NCBI GenBank assembly: GCA_963733905.1
Contig: CAVTEU010000003.1
Coordinates: forward strand, 124,001-188,000
Direction: 5' to 3'
Length of the DNA: 64,000 nt
DNA from: DATADW01 sp963733905
GTDB taxonomy: Bacteria > Actinomycetota > Acidimicrobiia > Spongiisociales > DATADW01
The notes under the pieces were generated by a model. It was not told where the DNA came from, did not search any database, and worked only from the letters and a program-made list of their open reading frames with translations. Shown one piece after another: positions 17,797-26,736 of the stretch. Position numbers and translations under genes: made by a program. Position 1 is the stretch's first letter, and each line of letters starts with the position of its first letter.

Positions 17797-19419
17797 GTGG
17801 AGAAACCCGCGGTGAGCCGTGCCGGAGTCCTGTCGGCGGTCGTGGTCGGCTCGGCGATGGTGTTCCTCGACGGGACGGTGGTGAACGTCGCCCTCCCCAA
17901 GATTGGGCAAGAGCTGCCCTCGACCCTGTTCGGGACTCTCGAGGCACAGTCGTACGTCTACAACGTCTATCTGCTCTCGCTCTCCTCCCTGCTCATCCTC
18001 GCCGGTGCGGTCGGCGACCACTACGGCCGGCGCCGCATGTTCGCCCTCGGGTTGATCGGGTTCACCCTCACCTCGGTCCTCTGCGGGATCGCCCCGACCA
18101 TGGAACTCCTCATCCTGGCCCGGTTCCTCCAGGGCGCTGCCGGTGCGCTCCTGGTTCCCGGGTCGCTCTCCATCATCACCGCCACCTTCCCCGATGGTGA
18201 GCCACGGGGCCGGGCACTGGGGATATGGGCCGGGGCGACGACGCTGGTGACCCTGGCCGGACCTTTGGTCGGCGGCTTCCTGGTCGACACCATCTCGTGG
18301 CGGGCGGCGTTCCTGATCAACGTCCCGCTTGGTGCGGTGGCGTTGTGGGCCACGCTCAGATTCGTCCCCGAATCGCGCGACGACTCGGCGACGGCCCGGC
18401 TCGACTGGTTGGGGGCGGCTGTGGTCGCCGTCGCCATCGGTGGTTTGGCTCTAGGTGCAATACGGGGCCAGGAGAGTCAGTGGCAAGACACCGCGGCGTG
18501 GGTTGCTCTCGGACTCGGTCTGGCGGCGGCGATCGCCTTCCCCTTCCTCATGAAGCGCTCGACTCACCCCCTCGTCCCGCCCGAACTGTTCCAGAACTCG
18601 AACTTCACCATCACCAACATCTCGACTCTCCTCGTGTACGGGGGGATATACGTCGTGGGCTACGTGATGGCCCTTTTCCTCCAGGGCACTGTTGGGTACA
18701 CCGCCCTGGCTGCCGGTCTGGCCGGGATCCCCGGGTTCCTGCTGCTCGGGCTGTTCTCCGAGCGCTTCGGCGTGTTCGCCGGGCGATACGGCCCTCGCCG
18801 CTTCATGGTGATGGGCCCGGCGGTGATGGCATTGGGCATCCTCTGGCTGGGGCGATTCCCCCTGGACAGCCAAGCGTGGAGGTTGGTCGCCGGTGACCCC
18901 TCTAGCTGGCTGCCTCCCACCAGCTACCTGACCGATGTACTCCCATCGATGCTGATCTACGGGTTCGGGTTGACGATGCTGGTGGCGCCGCTGACCACCG
19001 CGCTCATGGGGTCGGTCCCGGTGGAGCGCGCCGGGCTGGCTTCGGCAATCAACAACGCCGTGTCCCGGGTGGGACCACAGCTGGCCGGAGCCGCCATTTT
19101 CATCGCCATCACCGCGGTCTTCTACACCCAGATGGCGGTGGCGGTTCCCTCGATGGATGTCGACAACCCAGAGGTGAGGGAACAGGTAGCGCCGCTCAAC
19201 CCGCCGGCCGACGATGTGTCGCCCGAGGTGGCGGCGGCATCGAGCGGCGCTTCCACCGACTCATTCCGGGTGGCGATGTGGATATCGGCCGGGCTGATGG
19301 CCGCCGGTGCGCTGGTCAACCTCCGCATCTCGGATGCTCGGCAAGCAGGTGGGGCAAGCAGCGGTAACCGGTCATCCGGCAGCGGCTCCGGCGATCGAGC
19401 AGGAGGACGCCGGACCTGA
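17797..19419 (+). CDS. MFS drug-exporter of the DHA2 (14-helix) type
   Basis: 540-residue inner-membrane proton antiporter, intact. The N-terminus contains VVGSAMVFLDGTVVNVALPK, the DHA2 motif with Asp in helix 1. Motif A is GDHYGRRRMF. Motif C-like GPLVGGFLVDTISWRAAFLIN follows and is typical of EmrB/QacA exporters. About 14 hydrophobic helices are seen, with an extended loop near residue 360 and a Gly/Ser/Arg-rich cytosolic tail. The substrate cannot be predicted. It is divergent from the cyclase/ATPase regulator and convergent with the histidine kinase, 15 nt away. Confidence 0.92.
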   Translation: MEKPAVSRAGVLSAVVVGSAMVFLDGTVVNVALPKIGQELPSTLFGTLEAQSYVYNVYLLSLSSLLILAGAVGDHYGRRRMFALGLIGFTLTSVLCGIAPTMELLILARFLQGAAGALLVPGSLSIITATFPDGEPRGRALGIWAGATTLVTLAGPLVGGFLVDTISWRAAFLINVPLGAVALWATLRFVPESRDDSATARLDWLGAAVVAVAIGGLALGAIRGQESQWQDTAAWVALGLGLAAAIAFPFLMKRSTHPLVPPELFQNSNFTITNISTLLVYGGIYVVGYVMALFLQGTVGYTALAAGLAGIPGFLLLGLFSERFGVFAGRYGPRRFMVMGPAVMALGILWLGRFPLDSQAWRLVAGDPSSWLPPTSYLTDVLPSMLIYGFGLTMLVAPLTTALMGSVPVERAGLASAINNAVSRVGPQLAGAAIFIAITAVFYTQMAVAVPSMDVDNPEVREQVAPLNPPADDVSPEVAAASSGASTDSFRVAMWISAGLMAAGALVNLRISDARQAGGASSGNRSSGSGSGDRAGGRRT

Positions 19420-19434
19420 GTCGCGGTAGGGCTG

Positions 19435-20793
19435 TCAGCTCGGTTGGGCGATGGGAAGGACGACCCGAAAGGTGGTAGCACCGGGGCGGGTCGTGAAATC
19501 GACCGAGCCATGGTGCTCGACAACTATCGCCTTGACCGACGGGAGACCGAGACCGGTGCCCTTGTCGAGCTGCTTGGTGGTGAAGAAGTCGTCGAAGATC
19601 TGGGGCTGCACTTCGTCTGGGATCCCCGGGCCGGAGTCCGTCACCTCGACGGTCACCTCACCATCGGCAGCACGTGTGCGCAGGCTGAGGGTCCCGGCCC
19701 CATCCATGGCGTCCACCGCGTTGGAGACGAGGTTGGTCCACACCTGGTTGAGCTTGCCTCCGAAGGCCTCGATGCGGGGTAGGTCGGGATCGAACTCGCG
19801 GACCACTTCGATGTGATCAAGACGTCCGCCGAGTATGAGCAGGGTGTCCTCCAGACCTCGGTGAACCTCATAATCGGGTACGAGCGCCCGTCCCTCGTGT
19901 GCATAGCGCCTCACCGCTCCGACCACCTCGGAGACACGCTCTGCAGTCAGCGCCAACTCGGAGGCGAGCCCCCGGACCTCGACGTCGGCGGCCAGGGCGC
20001 CCACCACGACCTGGAGCCTGTCGGCGGGCACGGTCGACTCCACCCCATCCAAGTCGGCCAAAGTGATCCCGCCACCGACGAGCGAATCCGACAGCACCGA
20101 TGGTCGGGGGAAGCCCCGCTCCTCGAGCCACGACCGGATGAGTTGCTCGCTTCGCGAACGCTCCAACCCCACCGCAGCGGGCCGGACCGAGACCTGCTCG
20201 AGGTGAACCACCTCATCGGGCTCGAGCGGGGCCACCGCCTCCCGCCAACGCGGAACAGCTTGGTCCAGGTAGGCGGCGGCTCGTCGCGCTGCTGCCGCAG
20301 GGTTGTTGAGATTGTGGAGCAGCAGCGCCGTCGTCTCGCCGAGCAGCTTCATGTGCTGCGACTGTCGGAGTGCCAACTCGGTGGAGCGGAGCCGCCCGGT
20401 CACCGTCCGAACCATCGCCAACGCGGCTGCTGGGTTGTTGAGCAGCTTCTCGATCGCGGCGCCCGGAACTTCGACAACCTGACTGGGGACGACCGCGGTC
20501 ACCGTGGCGTTGCGCGGCGCCCTCTCCAGCATCGCCATCTCGCCGACCACCTCGCCGGGGTGGACACTCCCCAGTGGAAGCTGGACCCCCTGGGTCAGCC
20601 GGGTGACGTCGAAGCTCCCCTCAAGCACCACGTACAAGGCGTCGCTGTCGCTCCCCTCGACGATGAGGTCATCGCCGGCTGCGATGTCCTTGTCCCGTGC
20701 ACTCCTCCAAAGCTCATCGAGTTCGGCCTCGTCGAGCCCCTGGAACATCGCGGCGCCGGCGAGACGCTCGCGGACATATGGGTCGTTGCTCAC
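19435..20793 (-). CDS. Sensor histidine kinase with N-terminal cyclic-nucleotide-binding domain
   Basis: Soluble kinase of 452 residues without membrane helices. Residues 10-125 are a CNMP/Crp-type domain (VEGSDSDALYVVLEGSFDV, VHPGEVVGEMAMLERAPRN). The phosphorylation box is LLLHNLNNPAAAARRA, in which the usual Glu after His is Asn. The N-box NLVSNAVDAM, G1 DSGPGIPDEV and G2 KGTGLGLPSVKAIV show a full HATPase domain ending at the C-terminus. Its ATG overlaps the stop of the receiver/reductase gene by 4 nt, so kinase and receiver are co-translated, with the receiver first. The paired layout suggests phosphotransfer to the receiver domain of that fusion. Confidence 0.92.
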   Translation of the reverse strand: MSNDPYVRERLAGAAMFQGLDEAELDELWRSARDKDIAAGDDLIVEGSDSDALYVVLEGSFDVTRLTQGVQLPLGSVHPGEVVGEMAMLERAPRNATVTAVVPSQVVEVPGAAIEKLLNNPAAALAMVRTVTGRLRSTELALRQSQHMKLLGETTALLLHNLNNPAAAARRAAAYLDQAVPRWREAVAPLEPDEVVHLEQVSVRPAAVGLERSRSEQLIRSWLEERGFPRPSVLSDSLVGGGITLADLDGVESTVPADRLQVVVGALAADVEVRGLASELALTAERVSEVVGAVRRYAHEGRALVPDYEVHRGLEDTLLILGGRLDHIEVVREFDPDLPRIEAFGGKLNQVWTNLVSNAVDAMDGAGTLSLRTRAADGEVTVEVTDSGPGIPDEVQPQIFDDFFTTKQLDKGTGLGLPSVKAIVVEHHGSVDFTTRPGATTFRVVLPIAQPS

Positions 20794-22445
20794 GGTCCAG
20801 CGCGGTGCTCGTGGACCATGCGCACCGCCATCGCCCCTTCACCGACCGCGGAGGCAACCCGCTTGATCGAGCCATGGCGCACGTCACCGGCCACAAACAC
20901 ACCGGGCAGGCTCGATTCGAGGCCGAGGGGCTGCCGGGACAACGTCCAGCCGGTGGGGCGGGTCCCGCAGTCGGCCCCGGTGAGGATGAAATCGGCTGAG
21001 TCCCGCATCACCTGCCCGTCGAGCCAATCGGTGCGCGGTGCCTGCCCGATGAAAATGAACAGGGCGGCCGCGTTGAGCTTCTCTTCGGACCCTCCACCCA
21101 CCGAGTCGATGTCGACGGCCTCCAGTCGGCTCTCACCATGTACCGCGGTTACTTCGACCTCTGTGCGGACCGAGACGTTGGGGATCTTCCCCAGCTCATC
21201 GACCAGGTACTGCGACATCGACTCTTCGAGAGTCGGGGTGCGAACCAGGATGGTGACGGTCTTGGCGAAACCGGCGAGATAGACCGCGGCCTGCCCCGCC
21301 GAGTTGCCCCCGCCGAGTATCAGCATGTCTTCGTCGCGATGGATGTTGGCTTCGACCTGGGACGCCCCGTAGTAGACGCCGGCCCCGGTGAGCGCCTCGC
21401 AGCCCGGCACATCCAGCTTGCGGTAAGAGACGCCGGTAGCGACCACCACGGCCTGGGATGTCAGCTGCCGGCCGTCGGTCAGCGTCAGCGTCTTGAACGG
21501 GCCCTCGATCTTCATCGACTCCACCTCGACGCCAACCCAGAGCTCCGCCCCGAAGCGGCGTGCCTGGGTCACCGCACGCCTGGCGAGGTCTGAACCGCTC
21601 AGCCCCACCGGAAAGCCCAGGTAGTTCTCTATCCGGGCACTTTGGCCGGCCTGTCCCCCCGGCGCGTCTCGCTCGAGCAGCAGGGTCGACAGCCCCTCGG
21701 AGGCTCCATACACCGCCGCCGCCAAACCTGCAGGCCCGCCGCCCACGATGACCAGGTCGTACGAGGGCCGTGTTGGCTCGCCCGCCAGACCGAGCTGGGT
21801 GGCGAGCTCGCCTTGAGTCGGCCGGACGCTGTTGGTGCCGTCGGCGAAGAGGACCACCGGGAGCACGGCGGGATCGAGGTTGGCCGCGGTGAGCAATCGA
21901 GTTGCACCGGGGTCACTGTCGATGTCGATCGCCGAAAACGGCACCTGGTTCCGGATGAGGAACGCCTGGAGATCGTGGAATTCCCGCGACCAGCGCGCCC
22001 CGACGATACGGACGCCTTCGTAGGCGGCAACGTAGGCGCCCTCCCAACGCTCCAAGAGGTCGTCGAGGGTTGGGTACAGCCTCTCTTCGGGAGGGTCCCA
22101 CGGCTTGAGGATGTAGTAGTCGACTCCAGCCCGGTTGATGGCTGCGATGGCGGCATCGGTATCGCTGTAGGCGGTGAGCAGGGCGCGGCGGGCGGCCGGG
22201 TAGATCTCGCGAGAGGCCTCGAGCAGCTCGACACCGGTCAGCTCGGGCATCCGCTGGTCGGCGAGGATCAGGGCAACCCGATCACCCTGTAGATGAAGCT
22301 GCTTGAGCCCTTCGAGGGCCTCGTTGCCACCTGTGAAATCGACGACGTTGTAGTCATCGCCGTACTTCTGTCGCACGTCTCTCGCCACGGCGACACGCAC
22401 TTCAGGCTCGTCGTCGACCACCACCAGATAGGGAATTTCCGCCAC
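20790..22445 (-). CDS. Response-regulator receiver fused to a thioredoxin-reductase-like flavoprotein
   Basis: 551-residue intact fusion. Residues 5-125 form a receiver (LVVVDDEPEVRVAV, phospho-Asp in LILADQRMPELTG, Lys in YYILKPWDPPEE). Residues 145-225 resemble a thioredoxin/glutaredoxin-like domain. Residues 228-545 form a two-dinucleotide-binding reductase (FAD motif DLVIVGGGPAGLAAAVYGAS, NAD motif MLILGGGNSAGQAAVYLAG, final GVFVAGDVRHGSIKRVA). The CxxC redox centre of true thioredoxin reductases is missing: the site reads GVYYGASQVEA. So it is probably not a disulfide reductase; it may oxidise NAD(P)H for an unknown acceptor. Such fusions occur in other bacteria. It is the first gene of the pair with the CNMP kinase. 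Confidence 0.92.
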   Translation of the reverse strand: MAEIPYLVVVDDEPEVRVAVARDVRQKYGDDYNVVDFTGGNEALEGLKQLHLQGDRVALILADQRMPELTGVELLEASREIYPAARRALLTAYSDTDAAIAAINRAGVDYYILKPWDPPEERLYPTLDDLLERWEGAYVAAYEGVRIVGARWSREFHDLQAFLIRNQVPFSAIDIDSDPGATRLLTAANLDPAVLPVVLFADGTNSVRPTQGELATQLGLAGEPTRPSYDLVIVGGGPAGLAAAVYGASEGLSTLLLERDAPGGQAGQSARIENYLGFPVGLSGSDLARRAVTQARRFGAELWVGVEVESMKIEGPFKTLTLTDGRQLTSQAVVVATGVSYRKLDVPGCEALTGAGVYYGASQVEANIHRDEDMLILGGGNSAGQAAVYLAGFAKTVTILVRTPTLEESMSQYLVDELGKIPNVSVRTEVEVTAVHGESRLEAVDIDSVGGGSEEKLNAAALFIFIGQAPRTDWLDGQVMRDSADFILTGADCGTRPTGWTLSRQPLGLESSLPGVFVAGDVRHGSIKRVASAVGEGAMAVRMVHEHRAGP

Positions 22446-22584
22446 GTTCCACCCCGGCCTCTTCGGGCCACTCCACTGGACTACCCATCCTCCCGGGGAT
22501 AGATGCTACCTGCACCCTCCCGTCCGGGACCAAGCCGGCTGGGACCGCTGCCCACAGGCTGCTCAGCAACCCTCGACCCCCCGG

Positions 22585-24229
22585 CTACTGACTGCGGCGT
22601 CGGTAGAGCGTCACACCACCGGCTATGAGGGCTCCGACGGCCGTCGCACCCAACAGACCCAGGGCAACCGCACCAAAGCCACCTCCCGCCGGACCGGGCT
22701 CGGTGGTCGGCGGAGCGGTGAGCGTCGTCGTCGGCGGGACCGAGGTGGTGGTGGTCCGCCGTTCGCTGGTCGTGGTCCGGTCGGGCCTGGTGGTTGTGGT
22801 CGATGGCGGGGTGGTGGATGTGGCAACCGTCGGAGGGGCGACGTCCACCACGGTCGAAGTCGTAGCCGGAGGGGCCGTCGTGGTGGTGACGACCAGGCTC
22901 GTGGTTGTCGGCCCGGAACTGGTTGTGGTCGGAGGACGGGTCGTCGTCGTGGGAGGACGAGTCGTGGTCGTCGGGGGACGCGTGGTGGTCGTGGGGGGAC
23001 GAGTCGTGGTGGTGGGGGGACGGGTGGTCGTCGTCGGGGGACGGTGGTCGTGGTCGGGGGACGGGTCGTCGTAGTGGTCGTTGGAGGCTCCGTGCTTGTC
23101 GTCGTGGGAGGCGCGGTGGTGGTTGTCGGGGGTTCGGTGGTCGTGGTCGGTGGCTCCGTCGTGGTGGTCGGAGGCTCCGTCGTGGTTGGGGCGACCGTGG
23201 TCGGAGGCACGGTGGTCGGGGGCGGCACGGTGGTGGGTGGCGGCTGGCCGCAAACCGAACCCGCCGTGGTGTGGGTCACCGTCTCCGTCCCGGCGCGCAG
23301 AGCCAGCGTCACCGTGCCGTCCGGTGCCGGGGCGAGGAACCACCACGAGCCACCCGGGGCGGCGACTCCCTCGACGGTGTCGGCGCCGCTGAGTTGGACC
23401 GACATCCCGACCGACGTGCCGTTCCCGACACGCCACCACCGTTCGGTGGCGCCCTCGACCGCGGCGCAGGCCGACTCCAGCGTCACCCGGCCGCTGGCCG
23501 GGTCCGGGCAGTCAACCGGCTCGGCGCGGGCGATCACCTCGCCACCAACGACGAGCCGGACGGCACCGGAAGGGAGATACCAGACAGAGCTACCGCTCGC
23601 CGTCCCGGTCACCGAACCACCCGGGGTCTCGAGCGTGGCGACAGCGGCTCGATCACCGGCTTGCAGCGTCCAGGCCGAAACATCGCCACCAAGACGACAT
23701 CCCTGGGCGATGCTGGGGAGCGGCGGTCCCGGATCGTCGGGCTGGCAAACCGGGCCAGCCTCGTCGACGCTAGCCACGGTCGCTCCTCCGAAAATGCAGG
23801 CTTGCCGGGTTGGGACCGTCTCCAGCCGGTGCCAGCAGCCAGGTCGTGCCCGGGACGGCGCTGAAGGTGATCGTGTCGCCTGCACTGGGGACGAGCGTCA
23901 CCTGCACTGGGGCCTCGTTGGAGCTGACCACCTCCCACGCCCTCCAGGCGGGGTACCAGGCCTCGGGAGTGCACGCCGCCACCAGACCGGGCGCCGCAAG
24001 GTCGGGCAACTCGATGTCAACCGGGGAGTCGGCGCTGAACCCCATCGCCGCCACCGGCTCGACGGCCCGCGACACACCACCGGTAGTAGGGGTGACGGTC
24101 GTCTCGTGCAGTGCCTGCCGCCTCGGCAGCAGCGGTCGTTGAGGTAGAGGCTCGGGGAGTGGCCGCGGTCGCACAGGCGGCGAGAAGCAACCCGACGACC
24201 AACAGCGCTGGACCCAACCGACTCCGCAT
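22585..24229 (-). CDS. Pro/Thr-rich cell-surface lipoprotein with C-terminal membrane anchor
   Basis: Surface protein of about 545 residues assembled across three breaks near 24115, 23810 and 23055. The ATG at 24229 has a strong ribosome-binding site (AGGAGG). The signal peptide MRSRLGPALLVVGLLLAACA has a lipobox. Then come folded modules of about 270 residues with many Trp and Cys (VTLVPSAGDTITFSAVPG, WWRVGNGTSVGMSVQLSG) and a stretch of about 130 residues made of PPTTTT/RPPTTTT units. It ends in a hydrophobic helix (FGAVALGLLGATAVGALIAG) and basic YRRRSQ. No LPxTG sorting motif is visible. The repeat probably spans the cell wall. No enzymatic family was recognised. Confidence 0.75.
22920..23240. 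repeat. Low-complexity 18-bp DNA repeat encoding Pro-Thr units
   Basis: On the plus strand the unit is close to GTCGTGGTCGTGGGGGGACG-like blocks with an 18-bp period, coding on the minus strand for RPPTTT/EPPTTT units. It lies inside the surface-protein gene. One missing C near 23055, relative to the period, switches the frame in the middle of the repeat. Confidence 0.75.
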
Positions 24230-24343
24230 CCATCCTCCTGACACCACTGTGGCACCGACGCCTGGGGATGAGACGCCCGGAGACGCCCTTCAGTTCCGCA
24301 TAGGCCGTCAACCGGCGCCCTCCTTCAGCCTCCGAGGCGCTGG

Positions 24344-24955
24344 TCAATCCAACTGCCGCCAGCGGTTCATTAGTTCGGCGACGGGGTCGGAGGCGGTTTG
24401 GTCGGCATAGAGCCCCGGCCCACCGTCACCCGGACCGACCCTCTCCTCAGCTTGTTGTCGATCCCCATCACCCGATCGGTTCCCGAGATGGCGACCGGGA
24501 CCAAGGGGACACCGGCCCGGTGGGCAAGCCAGGCCGCCCCCCGCTTGATCGGCTCCTCTCCCCACCTCGCCGCCCGACGCCCTTCGGGGAAAAGCCCGAC
24601 CGGCTCGCCCGAATCCAAGGCACGGAGCGCGGCCCGCACCGCGGCCACCGGGCGGCGGTTGCGGGAGACCGGGATGGACCCGTACGTGGAGGTCGCCCAG
24701 GCGAGGAAGCGGTTGGCGTCGGCCAGCTCGTCGAGTGCCAGGAAGATGAGTGGGCGCCGCAGGACCGTCCCGATCAGAGGTGGATCGAGCTGAGAGAGAT
24801 GGTTGGAGGCGAGGACATATGGCGCCGCGCGGGAACCCATCGTCGACCTCCGACTCCAGTCGCAACACCACCTTGCCCACCACGGTGAACGTCGGCCAGG
24901 CCACCGCCCAAGTCACCTTCCCGGAGCGAGGAATGGTGGGCACCAACACCGTCAC
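24344..24955 (-). CDS. 1-acyl-sn-glycerol-3-phosphate acyltransferase (PlsC family)
   Basis: Membrane-associated acyltransferase of about 200 residues, for phospholipid synthesis. Motif I is NHLSQLDPPLIG (NHx4D variant). Motif III is LFPEGRRAARWGEEP, and GVPLVPVAISGTDRV follows it. The N-terminal hydrophobic region VTWAVAWPTFTVVGKVVLRL precedes motif I. Two single-base breaks, near 24835 and 24410, split it into frames, and in one of them it is falsely joined to holB. The GTG start at 24955 forms a GTGA overlap with the repaired holB stop. It is the last gene of the tmk-holB-plsC run. Confidence 0.82.
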   Translation of the reverse strand: MTVLVPTIPRSGKVTWAVAWPTFTVVGKVVLRLESEVDDGFPRGAICPRLQPSLSARSTSDRDGPAAPTHLPGTRRAGRRQPLPRLGDLHVRVHPGLPQPPPGGRGAGRAPCLGFGRAGRAFPRRASGGEVGRGADQAGGGLACPPGRCPLGPGRHLGNRSGDGDRQQAEERVGPGDGGPGLYADQTASDPVAELMNRWRQLD

Positions 24956-26071
24956 CGAGTCGGCGCCATTCCACGGCGCAGTACCCGCCCGCTCACGAGA
25001 ACGCATCGCCAGGTCGGTGAAGAGGGCGGCGAGCACCAACGTTGGTCGTTGATTGGCGCGCAGTTCGACCGCGGCGTCGAGGACCCGCTCCGCCGATGCA
25101 ACCGCCACCCCCGGCGATACCTCGGTGAGATCGGTGAGATCCAGATCGCGGTTACGGGGCGTGGCGCCGAACTGGACCGCGGCGGCGTCGAGGTACCAAG
25201 AGGCCAGGATCTCGACACCCGACACGAGCAGCTCTCGCTTGGCCCGGTGATTGTCACGATCCCGCTTTTCTTTGGTGGCATTCCCCTCGGTTTCGAGGGC
25301 GTGCTCCTCGACACCGGCGATCAGCGGCTCGAGCCCGTCGAGGAGTTCCTCGGCGAGGACGAAGGAGTCGCCGGGTCGCGCCGACACCCTGCCCGGGACG
25401 GCCAGCCATGCGCGTCGGAACGATGCGACCTCCGGCCGGGTGGCCAATCCGAGAGCGAGGCCCGGGCGGCCCGCCCCGAGGCGTGCCGCCTCGGTGGCCT
25501 GTTCCGTGTCGACACCGGCCTGCTCGAGGGCGGCGACCACTTCGGTCTCTTCGACCCGTCCGAAATGGATGATCCGGCAGCGGGATCCGAGCGTGGCCGG
25601 AAGGTCCTCCTCGGAGTCGGCCACGAGGATGAATGCCGTGGTGGCATTGGGCTCCTCGAGCGTCTTGAGCAGGGCATTCGCCGCCCCTTCGCTCATCACC
25701 CCCGCCTCGTCGAACACGAATACCTTCCGGACGGATTCGACGGGCGCCAGGGTGGCCCTCGCCATGGTGGTCCGTGCCTGCCCGACGGTGAGCATGGTCC
25801 TCCCCTCGGGTTCGACGATGTTCACATCGGGGTGATTCCCCGAAGCCGCCCGGCGGCACGAGGAGCACTCACCGTCGTGGACCCCTGCGGTGGGACAGAC
25901 CAACAGCGCGGCGAAGGCGCGCGCCACCGTCCCCTTGCCCACTCCCTCGGGCCCGACGAAGAGGTAGGCGTGGGCCGGAGTCGCCGGCTCGGAAGAGAGC
26001 ATCGCAAGAGTTCGCTTGTGCCCGACAACCGAGTCGAAAGGATGGGCCGTGACCAACTCGCCGGTTGTCAT
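24952..26071 (-). CDS. holB: DNA polymerase III clamp-loader subunit delta'
   Basis: Clamp-loader AAA+ subunit. The opening FDSVVGHKRTLAML is followed by Walker A FVGPEGVGKGTVARAFA. The zinc-binding cysteines are in CPTAGVHDGECSSC. DEAGVMSEGAANALLKTLEE carries the Walker B-like region, followed by LGSRCRIIHFG with the sensor/SRC motif. The C-terminal helical region continues to RSRERAGTAPWNGAD. In the raw frame it reads on into the acyltransferase; a one-base shift just before 24956 restores a TGA at 24952. Its ATG overlaps the tmk stop (ATGA at 26068), matching the common tmk-holB pair. Confidence 0.9.
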
Positions 26072-26706
26072 CGGACTCTCACCACGGCCCCGGGCTCAAA
26101 ACCGAGGGCGTCGAGCGCCGTCTTGACGACGGTGTCGAGCGGGAGGGCCGCATCGATCACGATGAAACGCTCCGGCTCGCTGGCGGCAAGAGAGTCATAG
26201 GTGCTCGCCACCCGGTCGAGGAACTCCGTCGGCTCGGCGCCGATCCGGTCGGCGATCTCCTGGCGGGATGAGCCGGTGCCCGGATCGACCTTGAGCAGCA
26301 CAACCCGATCGGGCCAGGTCCCGGCGAGACCCTGTTGGTTGACGAATCGCACCCTGTCGACTCCCAGCCCGCGGCCCCCACCCTGATAGGCGAGCGACGA
26401 ATAGACCGACCTGTCGGCTATGACCATCGAGCCCATGCGGAGAGCCGGCCGGATCACCTCGGCGGCGAGTTGGGCACGCTGGGCAGCGAAAAGCAGGGCT
26501 TCGGTCCACGATTCGAGAGCCCCGCTGTGGAGGAGTACCTGGCGTATCGACTCCCCGGCCTCGGTGGACCCGGGCTCTCGCACCTCCACCACCCGAGCGC
26601 CTGTGGCCCCGATGGCATCGGCCACCCGCTTCGCCACCGTCGACTTGCCCGCCCCCTCGATCCCCTCGAAGGCGATATATCCGCCACTGCTCCCCGGCCT
26701 CTGCAT
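26068..26706 (-). CDS. tmk: Thymidylate kinase
   Basis: dTMP kinase of 212 residues, intact. The P-loop is FEGIEGAGKSTVAKRVADAI. The substrate-binding REPGSTEAGESIR is a variant of REPGGTxxGExIR. The DR motif is MVIADRSVYSSLAYQGGGRG, followed by the lid region TGSSRQEIADRIGAE. It supplies dTDP for DNA synthesis. The stop overlaps holB by 4 nt. Upstream, 30 nt away on the same strand, is an MFS carrier, so these may form one transcript ending in plsC. Confidence 0.94.
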   Translation of the reverse strand: MQRPGSSGGYIAFEGIEGAGKSTVAKRVADAIGATGARVVEVREPGSTEAGESIRQVLLHSGALESWTEALLFAAQRAQLAAEVIRPALRMGSMVIADRSVYSSLAYQGGGRGLGVDRVRFVNQQGLAGTWPDRVVLLKVDPGTGSSRQEIADRIGAEPTEFLDRVASTYDSLAASEPERFIVIDAALPLDTVVKTALDALGFEPGAVVRVR

Positions 26707-26736
26707 CGGCCGGACCCGTGCCCGTGAATGCGGCCA

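Noticed and set aside
19813..21282. Long open frame opposite the kinase and reductase genes
   Set aside because: It lies antisense to two intact conserved genes, has biased Arg/His/Pro composition typical of high-GC shadow frames, and shows no family motif.
22920..23240. CRISPR-like regular repeats
   Set aside because: The units are 18-bp, contiguous without spacers and encode Pro-Thr repeats of a surface protein.
24344..26071. A 575-aa fusion of HolB with an acyltransferase
   Set aside because: The acyltransferase core is in a different frame, and a GTGA stop/start overlap at 24952-24955 appears once one base is corrected.
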